DNA from: Pseudoglutamicibacter albus
GTDB taxonomy: Bacteria > Actinomycetota > Actinomycetes > Actinomycetales > Micrococcaceae
DNA: 64,000 nt
Assembly (NCBI RefSeq): GCF_022346425.1
Contig: NZ_JAKRCW010000005.1
Location: 62,001 to 126,000, forward strand
Reading direction: 5' to 3'
In this document: positions 1 to 8,058 of the stretch, one piece after another
Numbering within the stretch: the first letter of the stretch is position 1
How the letters are laid out: each line of letters opens with the position of its first letter
Translations under genes and position numbers: made by a program
The notes under the pieces: generated by a model
What the model saw: only the letters and a program-made list of their open reading frames with translations
Database searches by the model: none
Told to the model about the DNA's origin: nothing

Positions 1-275
1 ATCTGGGATACGTCCTTACCCTCGCGGCCGCTGATCCAGTGGATCGGGGCATCCAAATGGGTTCCGATGTGCTCACCGGTACGGATGTTGTGGTGCTTCC
101 AGAACGGGCCCGGCTCGTCATAGGCCGAGACCTGTTCGAGGCTGAAGTCATTCAGGTTCGGGAACGGGTCAGGCAACGTCAACGTCGGAGTCTCAGACGA
201 CAACGGCGCCGTAAGATCCACCATCTCTATCGAACCGGATGCCACCCCGGCCAAGAACGCCTCTACTGCAGACAT
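1..275 (-). CDS. Cyclase family protein (kynurenine formamidase-like), 3' part cut by window edge
   Basis: Reading the minus strand from ATG at 275–273 gives an open frame of 91 codons that runs off the left edge. The translation starts MSAVEAFLAG and contains the motif HIGTHLDAPIHW, the metal-binding HxGTHxDxPxH signature of the PF04199 cyclase family (KynB-type formamidases and related amidohydrolases). A GGAGG ribosome site lies 5 bases before the ATG. The C-terminal part is missing, so the substrate cannot be assigned; arylformamidase is one possibility. The plus-strand frame over the same bases is a shadow. Confidence 0.8.
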   Translation of the reverse strand, partial: MSAVEAFLAGVASGSIEMVDLTAPLSSETPTLTLPDPFPNLNDFSLEQVSAYDEPGPFWKHHNIRTGEHIGTHLDAPIHWISGREGKDVSQ

Positions 276-306
276 CGCCCCTCCAGAATCCAATACAACT
301 GCGCCG

Positions 307-355
307 ATGGTTAGTAATGCTTAGTTAAGAGCGTTTGGTTAACAATGCTAACCAT
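307..355. promoter_or_regulatory. Inverted repeat upstream of the cyclase gene, candidate operator
   Basis: ATGGTTAG at 307–314 is the exact reverse complement of CTAACCAT at 348–355, and the similarity extends imperfectly inward. The element is AT-rich compared with its surroundings and sits about 32 bases before the cyclase start, where a promoter and operator are expected. No regulator gene is visible beside it. Confidence 0.4.
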
Positions 356-422
356 CGTGATCCACGCCTCACTCGCAACCCAAACCAATGACGATGCATG
401 ACGTGGGCACCAGACGCACAGA

Positions 423-458
423 CCCTTACAGCACAAGACCCCCTTACAGCAAAAGGCC
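423..458. repeat. 18-bp tandem repeat, two copies, beyond the pnp terminator
   Basis: CCCTTACAGCACAAGACC (423–440) is followed directly by CCCTTACAGCAAAAGGCC (441–458), 15 of 18 identical. The second copy overlaps the outer arm of the pnp terminator. It resembles the other short tandem duplications found at gene ends in this window. Confidence 0.75.
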
Positions 459-485
459 CCGGAACCGTTGACTGGTTCCGGGGCC
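455..485 (-). terminator. Rho-independent terminator of pnp
   Basis: A perfect 12-bp GC-rich stem (455–466 with 474–485) and a 7-base loop lie about 50 bases downstream of the pnp stop. On the minus strand the stem is followed by TTTT. Confidence 0.85.
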
Positions 486-536
486 CGCGTATCAGCGAAT
501 CAGCTCAAGCGATCACGCCACGCGTGCGCTGACGCC

Positions 537-2765
537 TTACTCGGCGTCCTTCTCAGCTGCTTCCTCGTCAACGACTGGGGCGAGCGAGAGCTTGCCGCGG
601 TCGTCAACCTTGGTGATCTCAACCTGGAGCTTCTGGCCCACGCCCACAACGTCTTCGACGTCGTTGACGCGCTGGCCGCCGTTGAGCTTACGCAACTCGG
701 AGATGTGCAGCAGGCCATCCTTGCCTGGCGTGAGCGAAATGAACGCGCCGAAGGAGGTCAGCTTCACCACGGTACCGAGGTAACGCTCGCCAACCTCAGG
801 GATCTGCGGGTTAGCCATCGCGTTGATCGTTGCGCGTGCAGCTTCAGCCGCAGCGCCGTCAGTGGCGCCGATCAGGACCGTGCCGTCATCTTCGATCGAG
901 ATTTCAGCGCCGGTGTCTTCCTGAATCTGGTTGATCATCTTGCCCTTAGGACCAATGACCTCACCGATCTTGTCCACTGGGATCTTCACCGAGATGATGC
1001 GTGGAGCGTATGGGGACATCTCGTCTGGGGCGTCGATCGCAGAATCCATGACGTCCAGGATGTGAACGCGGGCCTCGTGAGCCTGCTTGAGTGCGGCAGC
1101 GAGCACGGAGGCTGGGATGCCGTCGAGCTTGGTGTCCAGCTGGATCGCGGTAATGAAATCGCGGGTACCGGCCACCTTGAAGTCCATGTCACCCATCGCG
1201 TCTTCAGCACCGAGGATGTCAGTCAGGGCCGCGTAACGGGTCTCGCCGTCCACCGTGTCGGTGACCAGGCCCATCGCGATACCTGCAACAGGGGCCTTGA
1301 GCGGAACACCAGCGTTGTACATCGACAAAGTCGATGCGCAGACTGACCCCATCGAGGTCGAACCGTTGGAGCCCAACGCCTCAGAAACCTGGCGGATCGC
1401 GTATGGGAATTCATCACGCGATGGCAGAACCGGAACCAGGGCGCGTTCCGCGAGGGCGCCGTGGCCGATCTCGCGGCGCTTCGGCGAGCCGACACGGCCC
1501 GTCTCGCCCGTGGAGAACGGCGGGAAGTTGTAGTGGTGCATGTAGCGCTTCGCCTTCTCTGGGGCGAGCGAATCGATCTGCTGCTCCATCTTGAGCATGT
1601 TCAGGGTCGTAACACCCATGATCTGGGTTTCGCCGCGCTCGAAGATCGCGGAACCGTGAACGCGCGGCAGAACCTCGACCTCGGCCAGCAGCTGGCGGAT
1701 GTCAGTCAAACCACGGCCGTCGATGCGGACCTGGTCCTTCAAGATGCGCTGACGCACGATGTGCTTGGTGAGTGCACCGTATGCCTTGGAGACCTCGGAT
1801 TCGCGTTCCTCGAACTCCTTGCCCTCACCGGCCAGAGCCTCAAGGACCTCTTCCTTCAGCGCATCGTCAGCGTCCTGGCGCTCCTGCTTATCAGCGATCT
1901 GGTAGACCTCTGCAAGCTTCTGCGCAGCGATCTTCTCGACTGCCTCGTAGGCGTCGTCTTCGAAGTCGAGGAAGATCGGGAACTCACGGGCAGGCTTAGC
2001 CGCGCGCGATGCGAGGTCAGCCTGCGCCTCAACGAGTGCACGGATGAATGGCTTGGCGGCTTCGAGGCCTTCAGCTACAACGGTCTCGGTCGGTGCCGTG
2101 ACCCCGCGATCGTGGATGAGTTCCCACGCGTGATCGGTAGCGCCAGCCTCGACCATCATGATCGCAACATCATCGCCAGCAACGCGGCCTGCAACAACCA
2201 TGTTGAACACGGCGTCATCAAGCTGGGTCTTGGTTGGGAACGCAACCCACTGTGGGCCTTCGCTGTCTTCGATAAGCGCGATGCGCACGCCACCGATCGG
2301 GCCGGAGAACGGCAGACCCGAAAGCTGAGTCGACATCGAGGAAGCGTTGATAGCGACCACATCGTAGTAATCATCCGGGTTGATCGAGGTCACCATGACC
2401 ACGATCTGAACCTCGTTACGCAGGCCCTTGACGAAGGACGGGCGCAGCGGGCGGTCCATCAGACGGCACGCGAGGATCGCCTCAGTCGATGGACGGCCTT
2501 CACGACGGAAGAACGAGCCCGGGATCTTACCCGCGGCGTACATGCGCTCTTCAACGTCGACGGTGAGCGGGAAGAAATCGAAGCCCTCACGCGGATGCTT
2601 ACCGGCGGTGGTTGCCGAGAGCATCGAGGTGTCATCATCGAGGAACACCATCGCCGAACCAGCAGCCTGCTTGGCTACGTGGCCGGTCTCGAAACGGATG
2701 GTGCGCTTACCAAAACGGCCGTTATCAATCACGGCCTCTGAATATTGAATGTCAGTAGCTTCCAC
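537..2765 (-). CDS. pnp: Polyribonucleotide nucleotidyltransferase (PNPase)
   Basis: Phosphorolytic 3'-5' exoribonuclease, part of mRNA turnover; 742 residues from the chosen start. Two RNase PH-like domains are visible (RREGRPST near residue 87 belongs to the first; the second carries the catalytic core), then a KH domain with GPKGK near 605 and a C-terminal S1 domain (about 660–730) with an acidic tail. The open frame continues upstream to 2939, but GTG at 2765 has GAGGAG nine bases before it and gives the family's usual N-terminus ([15 protein letters not shown], read as Met first), so I use it. It lies downstream of rpsO in the usual bacterial order. The leader holds a direct repeat, listed separately. 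Confidence 0.97.
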   Translation of the reverse strand: MEATDIQYSEAVIDNGRFGKRTIRFETGHVAKQAAGSAMVFLDDDTSMLSATTAGKHPREGFDFFPLTVDVEERMYAAGKIPGSFFRREGRPSTEAILACRLMDRPLRPSFVKGLRNEVQIVVMVTSINPDDYYDVVAINASSMSTQLSGLPFSGPIGGVRIALIEDSEGPQWVAFPTKTQLDDAVFNMVVAGRVAGDDVAIMMVEAGATDHAWELIHDRGVTAPTETVVAEGLEAAKPFIRALVEAQADLASRAAKPAREFPIFLDFEDDAYEAVEKIAAQKLAEVYQIADKQERQDADDALKEEVLEALAGEGKEFEERESEVSKAYGALTKHIVRQRILKDQVRIDGRGLTDIRQLLAEVEVLPRVHGSAIFERGETQIMGVTTLNMLKMEQQIDSLAPEKAKRYMHHYNFPPFSTGETGRVGSPKRREIGHGALAERALVPVLPSRDEFPYAIRQVSEALGSNGSTSMGSVCASTLSMYNAGVPLKAPVAGIAMGLVTDTVDGETRYAALTDILGAEDAMGDMDFKVAGTRDFITAIQLDTKLDGIPASVLAAALKQAHEARVHILDVMDSAIDAPDEMSPYAPRIISVKIPVDKIGEVIGPKGKMINQIQEDTGAEISIEDDGTVLIGATDGAAAEAARATINAMANPQIPEVGERYLGTVVKLTSFGAFISLTPGKDGLLHISELRKLNGGQRVNDVEDVVGVGQKLQVEITKVDDRGKLSLAPVVDEEAAEKDAE

Positions 2766-2850
2766 TACAGTTTTCTCCTCAAAATGCACGTCAACAACGA
2801 AACGCGTTTTCGCGGTTGGTGCTCGATCGAGGCCATCGGTACTGCAATCT

Positions 2851-2895
2851 GGCCGCCCTCTTGAGGACGAACATCCGGCCGCCCTGTTGAGGACG
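2851..2895. repeat. Direct repeat in the pnp leader
   Basis: A 19-base unit beginning GGCCGCCCT and ending TTGAGGACG occurs at 2851–2869 and 2877–2895 with one mismatch and a 26-base period. It lies 86–130 bases before the pnp start, between rpsO and pnp, so it would be in the pnp 5' UTR if the genes are co-transcribed. Confidence 0.8.
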
Positions 2896-3012
2896 TGTTC
2901 CGGACATACTGCACCGCGGGCCACTACCGAGGACCACACGCGATTCTCTAGTTAGCGTGAACGTCGGTGACGCTGTATTGGATTAGATATTGATGTTTGA
3001 ACTTCTGATGCG

Positions 3013-3045
3013 TTAACGCCCCGGAAAGGTCTTCCGGGGCGTTAA
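3013..3045 (-). terminator. Stem-loop after rpsO
   Basis: A perfect 14-bp stem (3013–3026 with 3032–3045) with a 5-base loop starts 10 bases past the rpsO stop. No long U tract follows on the minus strand, so it may terminate partially or act as a 3' stabiliser or processing site between rpsO and pnp. Confidence 0.65.
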
Positions 3046-3055
3046 ACGTGAGACA

Positions 3056-3325
3056 TTAGCGGCGCAAACCGAGGCGCTCGATCAGCGAACGGTAACGCTC
3101 AATGTCTACAGACTTGAGGTAGCCGAGCATGCGGCGGCGGCGACCGACCAGGGCCATGAGGCCACGACGGGTGTGGTGGTCGTGCTTGTGATGCTTCAGG
3201 TGCTCAGTCAGGTCAGAGATACGACGGGACATGACAGCGATCTGAACCTCAGGGGAACCAGTGTCGCCCTCGTGGATCGCGTATTCCTTGATGATCTCTT
3301 GCTTTACGGCCTGGTCAAGAGCCAT
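3056..3325 (-). CDS. rpsO: 30S ribosomal protein S15
   Basis: Primary 16S rRNA-binding protein of the small subunit; 89 residues, the family length. The sequence [20 protein letters not shown], the central [15 protein letters not shown] and the C-terminal [23 protein letters not shown] features match S15. The frame is open to 3469, but ATG at 3325 has AAGGAG at proper spacing and gives the conserved N-terminus, so the 48 extra codons are rejected. Confidence 0.98.
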   Translation of the reverse strand: MALDQAVKQEIIKEYAIHEGDTGSPEVQIAVMSRRISDLTEHLKHHKHDHHTRRGLMALVGRRRRMLGYLKSVDIERYRSLIERLGLRR

Positions 3326-3521
3326 GTATTTACTCCTTGAGAGTGTGCCGCGTACAGTGAACCCGCACGGGATCGCCCTCAACTGATATCGCTGGGCCAT
3401 CGTCGCCGGGGGTGGTAGCCACCGCGGACTGCAGCTAACACCAGTTATGAGTCTATCAAGCCGATCCAAAGCCCGCGATGAGCCTCAGAACACAGCGGCG
3501 GCGGGCCGCTTCACGCGAGTC

Positions 3522-4313
3522 TCACGTGCGTGTGTTGCGTACCGCGAGCGTCCTGTACGGAAGCTCGATGCACTCCCCCGGCTCAAATCCCAGATGCTCG
3601 TGCAAGTACCAGCGCAGGTTATCTTCAACCCGTTGCCGGGTCTTCTGATTCGCCCGCAACCAATAGGCTCGCGTGCGGGTCAGCTCAAACACCTGCTCAA
3701 CACTGAGCCGCTGCACCCAACGGTCTTCGCGGACCGCCTCGATACGCCACAGCGGCCCCGCCCGCGCGGCAGCTTGAGCATCCCGATGCACATCTCCGGC
3801 ATGCATGATCCGCGCTAAACGGTGCACCCACGGAACCTGCACATCCAGCTGATTCCACACAAGCCCCAGCACCGGGTCACTCGCTGCCTGGGTGATGCGC
3901 GCGGCCTCGGCGCCAGCCTCGATCGGATCAACCCAATGCCACGCTTGCGCGGCAACCACCGCATCGACCGTTTCCTCCAGCCCGGTGGACTCCCCCGTGC
4001 CGATCAACGTGTGTTCAACCCCAGGAACCTGTTTCCGCAGCACCTCAAGCATCGATACGGAAGGTTCAACCGCTATCACCCGATGCCCCGATGCAACCAG
4101 GTCGCGCGTGAACAAGCCCGTCCCCGCGCCGACCTCGACCACGCGACGGATAGCGCTACCACCCAGCAACCACGGCACGCACCACCGCGGATAGGTGGGC
4201 CGAACCGCATCGTAGTCGGCACCCGAACCAGCCCACGCAGAACCGATCAACGCACGCTTCGCGCCAGCCAGATTCGGCCCGCGCTGCGGAAGATTCGGGA
4301 CTTGCCCCGTCAA
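3522..4313 (-). CDS. Class I SAM-dependent methyltransferase
   Basis: 263 residues. The Rossmann motif I VEVGAGTGLFTRDL (near residue 58) is followed by the acidic residue of motif II in VIAVEPS, then a motif with AQAWHWVD typical of UbiE/Methyltransf_11-type proteins. A cytosolic small-molecule methyltransferase is likely; the substrate cannot be told. It sits between ribF and rpsO on the same strand, which is not part of the usual core order, so its link to translation is not implied. Confidence 0.85.
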   Translation of the reverse strand: MTGQVPNLPQRGPNLAGAKRALIGSAWAGSGADYDAVRPTYPRWCVPWLLGGSAIRRVVEVGAGTGLFTRDLVASGHRVIAVEPSVSMLEVLRKQVPGVEHTLIGTGESTGLEETVDAVVAAQAWHWVDPIEAGAEAARITQAASDPVLGLVWNQLDVQVPWVHRLARIMHAGDVHRDAQAAARAGPLWRIEAVREDRWVQRLSVEQVFELTRTRAYWLRANQKTRQRVEDNLRWYLHEHLGFEPGECIELPYRTLAVRNTRT

Positions 4314-4326
4314 ACCTGAACCGTTC

Positions 4327-5322
4327 TCAACCAGCGGCTACTTTGACCACGTCAGGGCGGGCTTTGGCATCAGCGCGCAGAATCTCACGAGCACGGTCAA
4401 CGTCCATGTGCATCTGCTCGATGAGCGCCTCAGGGCCGCGGTAGGTGATGGTTGGCCGTAAGTGGTCCACAAACTCGAGCACCACATCCTGCTCATACAA
4501 GTTAAAGTCCTCGACCTGCTCGCCCTCGGGACGGTCCATCACAAACGCCTCAGCGACACGCACCACGCCATCGAACGTCGGGTTCGTACCAATCGAGATC
4601 GCAGACGGCCACCACACCCCGGCCTGATCGATCAACCAGCCCGCATACACGCCGTCAGCCGGCATCAGACCGGTCGCGTCATCGGCCAGATTCGCGGTAG
4701 GGAAACCGAGCTCGCGGCCGCGCGCGAAACCGTGCGCCACCGTCCCGAACATGCGGTGATTACGGCCCAAAACCTCCGCCGCGGATTTCACATCCCCCAC
4801 CTGCAGCGCTTCACGCACCCACGTCGAGGACCAGCGCCGTTGCAGCCCCACATCAGCCAGCGTGACAACCTCGAAACCGAACTTCTCACCCAGCGTGCGC
4901 AAACACTCGATGTCACCAGCGTTGTCCAGGCCGAACCGCACGTCCTCACCCACCACCACGGCACGGGCATGCAACACATCCACCACGTAGTTCTTCACGA
5001 ACTCTTCAGGGGTCTGTTGCGCGAACTCCCACGTGTAGTTCAGGCGCAGAACCGCGTCAACCCCGGCCTCAGCACAGTGGATGTCCTTGATCTCATCAGC
5101 CATGATCGGGACCGGCGCAAACGCCGGCCGGTGCACCGTGGCAGGATGCGGGCTAAACGTCATCACAACACCGGCACACGGCGGCTCGCTCGCGGCAGCG
5201 AGCTCAACAACCCGTTCCAGCAAGGCCATGTGCCCGCGGTGAACGCCATCGAAATTACCGATCGTCACCACCGAACACGTCAGCGACTCCGGAACCTCAG
5301 AAGGATCCGTCCAAATATGCAC
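4327..5322 (-). CDS. ribF: Bifunctional riboflavin kinase / FAD synthetase
   Basis: Converts riboflavin to FMN and FMN to FAD; 331 residues, full length. The N-terminal nucleotidyltransferase domain has GNFDGVHRGH at 22–31. The C-terminal kinase domain has GFPTANL (near 205) and the later region around NPTFDG. It starts with ATG (MHIWTDPSEV). The methyltransferase gene begins 13 bases downstream, so the two may be co-transcribed. Confidence 0.96.
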   Translation of the reverse strand: MHIWTDPSEVPESLTCSVVTIGNFDGVHRGHMALLERVVELAAASEPPCAGVVMTFSPHPATVHRPAFAPVPIMADEIKDIHCAEAGVDAVLRLNYTWEFAQQTPEEFVKNYVVDVLHARAVVVGEDVRFGLDNAGDIECLRTLGEKFGFEVVTLADVGLQRRWSSTWVREALQVGDVKSAAEVLGRNHRMFGTVAHGFARGRELGFPTANLADDATGLMPADGVYAGWLIDQAGVWWPSAISIGTNPTFDGVVRVAEAFVMDRPEGEQVEDFNLYEQDVVLEFVDHLRPTITYRGPEALIEQMHMDVDRAREILRADAKARPDVVKVAAG

Positions 5323-5470
5323 AAAGACTCCTCGTGTGCTGAAGATCGATTCTCACGTCACCGCGGTGTGCGCTTGTCACCTCACGATGCGGTGGCCGGG
5401 CCGGATAAGCACCCGTCCGTGACACCCCGCGCTATTCTCTCACGAACGCCACGACCGCTGCGCTCTACGC

Positions 5471-5995
5471 TCACGCCGCGACCTTGTGGGGCCGGTGAAC
5501 CCACAGCCACCAGAAACCGATGATGGGCAGAACGAACGGAACATAACCGTAGCCTTGACCAAAATGGCTCCACACGCTCGCCTTCGGGAACAATTCAGGC
5601 GAGATATACGACAAGATCGAGACCGCAACCACACCAACGAACTCAACAATCACCGCCGCGAACGCCGCACGCCAGGCTGTGACACCCGGTAGAGCGAGTG
5701 CGACCGTAGCCACGATGTAGATCACAGCCGCGAGCGCCGAGAGCGAGAACGCGACCGGCGCGAGCGAGAAATCAGTCGCAATCTGATACACAGAACGCGC
5801 AAGAGCCGACAACGCAAACACGCCATACACCGCAACCAGGATCCGGCCAAGGCCCTTATTTTTCGTCTGCACTGGGCTATCTGGCTGCACTGCGTTATCT
5901 GACTGCGGTGCGTTATCTGGTTGCGGTGCGTTATCTGGCTGCGGTGCGTTATCTGGCTGTGCCGTATCCTTCACGTGATTATCCATTCCACTCAT
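5471..5995 (-). CDS. Membrane protein with N-terminal PQPDNA tandem repeats
   Basis: 174 residues. After about 45 hydrophilic residues made of four near-identical six-residue units (QPDNAP type) come four hydrophobic segments: ILVAVYGVFALSAL, a stretch around PVAFSLSALAAVIYIVATVAL, one around FAAVIVEFVGVVAVSILSYI, and VPFVLPIIGFWWLWV. The family looks like an uncharacterised actinobacterial membrane protein. A TTG at 5998 precedes the ATG at 5995; I take ATG, with AGGGA just upstream. It follows the 6018 membrane gene by 22 bases and is probably co-transcribed with it. Confidence 0.8.
   Translation of the reverse strand: MSGMDNHVKDTAQPDNAPQPDNAPQPDNAPQSDNAVQPDSPVQTKNKGLGRILVAVYGVFALSALARSVYQIATDFSLAPVAFSLSALAAVIYIVATVALALPGVTAWRAAFAAVIVEFVGVVAVSILSYISPELFPKASVWSHFGQGYGYVPFVLPIIGFWWLWVHRPHKVAA
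5891..5962. repeat. 18-bp tandem repeat, four copies, coding
   Basis: Units beginning TGCGTTATCT start at 5891, 5909, 5927 and 5945 and encode the PQPDNA-type repeats of the membrane protein. An 18-bp period keeps frame, so copy number could vary without breaking the gene. Confidence 0.9.
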
Positions 5996-5996
5996 C

Positions 5997-6023
5997 AATC
6001 CCTAGCCCACCGAATCCCTAGCC
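5997..6023. repeat. Tandem duplication covering the stop codon of the 6018 gene
   Basis: AATCCCTAGCC occurs at 5997–6007 and 6013–6023, identical over 11 bases with a 16-base period. The second copy contains the TAG stop (CTA at 6018–6020 on the plus strand); the first lies just past the gene and repeats the stop. Confidence 0.85.
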
Positions 6024-6398
6024 GGCAAAGAATCCTTGACCGTGCCACACCTGCTGCATACGAACCAGCATGACCAGCACAGTGAAGCCTGCCGCGGCCA
6101 TCACGGTGTTGGACCAGCGGGACTTATCCCCGATCGCCCACCATGCCGCCAAAGGAACCAGCAACAAAGCGGTCGCGAGGTATCCCCAGAACTCCCATCC
6201 AGCGCCTAGAAGCGGGGCAGAGCCGGCATGCCGCACCGCGGCCTGAATCCCGTACACCACCAGATACAGCTCAACCAACGCGAGGCTCAGAATCGAAGAG
6301 TCCGCCGGGAAGGTGCGGATCACCGTCATCGCGATACCAACGATCATCGAGATCACGCACACCACAACGCCCGCGATCGCGAAGCCATCCATCAACAC
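6018..6398 (-). CDS. Small integral membrane protein
   Basis: 126 residues with four predicted membrane segments: IAGVVVCVISMIVGIAMTVI, SLALVELYLVVYGIQAAV, GYLATALLLVPLAAWWAI and VMAAAGFTVLVMLV. I recognise no catalytic motif or named family. GTG at 6398 has GAGGAG eleven bases before it; ATG two codons later is an alternative. It probably forms a two-gene unit with the repeat-containing membrane protein downstream. Confidence 0.75.
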   Translation of the reverse strand: MLMDGFAIAGVVVCVISMIVGIAMTVIRTFPADSSILSLALVELYLVVYGIQAAVRHAGSAPLLGAGWEFWGYLATALLLVPLAAWWAIGDKSRWSNTVMAAAGFTVLVMLVRMQQVWHGQGFFAG

Positions 6399-6425
6399 GA
6401 CTACAGAATCTCCTCGAACAACAAC

Positions 6426-6520
6426 CTAGAAAGCCAACAACTGAGAAACCAGCAAGCTAGAAAACCACCGAAGGCGGGTCTGTGCCTAGCGCGGCGCGAA
6501 AACCAAGGCGGGTTTGGCCA
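6426..6520. repeat. Degenerate copies of the truB 3' end
   Basis: Three units resembling CTAGAAAACC start at 6426, 6441 and 6457 (minus strand GG(T/C)TTTCTAG type). The last continues as GAAAACCACCGAAGGCGGGT at 6460–6479, which matches GAAAACC AAGGCGGGT inside the truB end near 6498–6515. The gap after truB therefore looks built from copies of the gene's last codons, some still carrying TAG. Confidence 0.6.
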
Positions 6521-7394
6521 TCGAATGCGTGCCTTGAGCCTTGTTCTCGATCAAAGCGATCAAGTCACCGGCCGGGTCGATCGCCGCGGTCACCCCCGCC
6601 GACTCCGACGGCGTGATGCGCCGGCCGTGCCCGAGCTCAATCGCTTCCTGATCGCTCACGTGCCGGACCGGGAACAGCGCGCGGGCAGCATTCGCGAGCG
6701 ACAACACACTGAACTGCTGTCCCAGCTGCTCCAACGTGCGGGCCTGGCTCAAATTGAAGCCACCCACACGCGTGCGCCGCAACGCGGTCAGATGGCCGCC
6801 CACACCTAAAGCCTCGCCCAAGTCGCGCGCTAAGGCGCGCACGTATGTGCCAGAAGAGCAATCGACCACAACGTCAACGTCCATCGTCGTGCCGTCATCG
6901 GCGCGGCGAACATCCAAAACATCGAAACGGTTCACCGTGACGGCCCGGGCCTGCAACTGCACGTTCTCCCCGTCACGGACCCGCTGATAAGCGCGTTTAC
7001 CGTCCACCTTGATCGCCGAAACAGCCGAGGGCACCTGCTGAATCTCCCCCGTCAACCCGGCCACCGCATCGTCAAGCTGGGGGCGAGTCACCGCCGCAAC
7101 ATAACGACGCTCAAGGATCTCCCCTTCGGCGTCCTCAGTCGTGGTGGTTTCCCCCAAACGAATCGTAGCCACATAGGTCTTCGATTCGCCCACGATATAG
7201 GTCAGAAGCCGGGTAGCTCGACCCACACCGGCAACCAGCACACCGGTCGCCATCGGATCCAACGTGCCCGCATGCCCCACTTTCCGGGTACCAGCGAGCC
7301 GCCGCAAGCGACCCACCACATCGTGGCTGGTCATCCCAGCGGGCTTATCAACAACAACCAGGCCCGGGGTCGGTTCAGTCTGCGCTTGAGACAT
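6486..7394 (-). CDS. truB: tRNA pseudouridine synthase B
   Basis: Makes pseudouridine 55 in the T loop of tRNAs; 302 residues. The catalytic motif GHAGTLDPMATGVL places the nucleophilic Asp near residue 46, and DKPAGMTSHDVV near 16 is the usual N-terminal motif. The frame is open to 7466, but ATG at 7394 (MSQAQTEP) lies 8 bases after the rbfA stop and gives the family start. The pairing with rbfA is the common bacterial order. Confidence 0.96.
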   Translation of the reverse strand: MSQAQTEPTPGLVVVDKPAGMTSHDVVGRLRRLAGTRKVGHAGTLDPMATGVLVAGVGRATRLLTYIVGESKTYVATIRLGETTTTEDAEGEILERRYVAAVTRPQLDDAVAGLTGEIQQVPSAVSAIKVDGKRAYQRVRDGENVQLQARAVTVNRFDVLDVRRADDGTTMDVDVVVDCSSGTYVRALARDLGEALGVGGHLTALRRTRVGGFNLSQARTLEQLGQQFSVLSLANAARALFPVRHVSDQEAIELGHGRRITPSESAGVTAAIDPAGDLIALIENKAQGTHSMAKPALVFAPR

Positions 7395-7401
7395 ACAGCG
7401 C

Positions 7402-7830
7402 TTAAGCCTCGTCTTCCGGTGCCTTATACGGCTCAGCATCCCCAGCGTATTCTGCGCCCTCGGCAAGCTCAGCTACCGCAGCGTCCTTTTCACGGGCGGC
7501 ACGCAACAGCTCCTCAACGTGGGAGGCGTTCATCGGGACCTCATCCGGAACGAACTCCAAGGTTGGGGTCAAGCGAGTTGTTAGCTGCGAGCCCAGCTCC
7601 TTACGCAAACGGCCACGGTTGGCTTCGAACAGCTCAGCAATCTGAGCCTTCTGCTCATCGTCACCCAAAACCGTGTAGTAGACGGTCGCATTCTGAAGAT
7701 CATTCGTCACGCGCGCATCCGTGACCGTCACAGACTCCATCGCATCATCACGAACCACCTTCGTGAGAGCCTGCGCCATAACCACCTTGATGCGCTGGGC
7801 CAACTTAGCTGCACGCGGCGAACCAGTCAT
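7402..7830 (-). CDS. rbfA: Ribosome-binding factor A
   Basis: Late-stage 30S maturation factor; 142 residues with the single KH-type fold and the family features RIKVVMAQALTKVV, VTVTDARVTNDLQNATVYY and LTPTLEFVPDEV. The frame extends to 7926, but ATG at 7830 is preceded by GGAAGGAG at good spacing. An Asp/Glu-rich C-terminal tail follows the domain. truB is 8 bases downstream and infB is upstream behind a strong terminator. Confidence 0.96.
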   Translation of the reverse strand: MTGSPRAAKLAQRIKVVMAQALTKVVRDDAMESVTVTDARVTNDLQNATVYYTVLGDDEQKAQIAELFEANRGRLRKELGSQLTTRLTPTLEFVPDEVPMNASHVEELLRAAREKDAAVAELAEGAEYAGDAEPYKAPEDEA

Positions 7831-7946
7831 GATGTGCTCCTTCCCTGCGCACCACCAACAGTTGCGTGCGCTACCAACAATATTCTCTGCCTCCATCCTA
7901 TCGGTGCGTAGCCCCTGCCTTGACACCAGCCGGTCTCGCCAACGCG

Positions 7947-7997
7947 AAAGCCCGCGGCGGGCAAGAGCACATGTGCTCTCAACCCGCCGCGGGCTTT
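7947..7997 (-). terminator. Very stable double stem after infB
   Basis: A 15-bp outer stem (7947–7961 with 7983–7997) encloses a perfect 16-base palindrome (7964–7979, centred on ACATGT). Both ends carry AAA/TTT, so it could work in both directions. It separates infB from rbfA. Confidence 0.8.
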
Positions 7998-8018
7998 GTG
8001 TTTATAACGCTAGCTACT

Positions 8019-8058
8019 GGTCAGCAGACTAGGCTCGTGGTCAGCAGACTAGGCGCGT
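8019..8058. repeat. 20-bp tandem duplication at the infB stop codon
   Basis: The unit starting GGTCAGCAGACTAGGC occurs at 8019–8038 and 8039–8058 with one mismatch in 20. The second copy holds the infB TAG stop (CTA at 8049–8051); the first is a downstream copy that repeats the stop. Confidence 0.95.

Noticed and set aside
39-314. Plus-strand frame at the left edge
   Set aside because: Arg-rich shadow of the cyclase-family gene, whose metal motif and ribosome site are clear on the other strand.
1461-2741. Long plus-strand frame (426 codons) opposite pnp
   Set aside because: It is antisense to a complete, highly conserved PNPase; no ribosome site or family match, and such shadows are common in GC-rich DNA.
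5891-5962. CRISPR or integron-like repeat
   Set aside because: The 18-bp units are contiguous and coding; there are no spacers.
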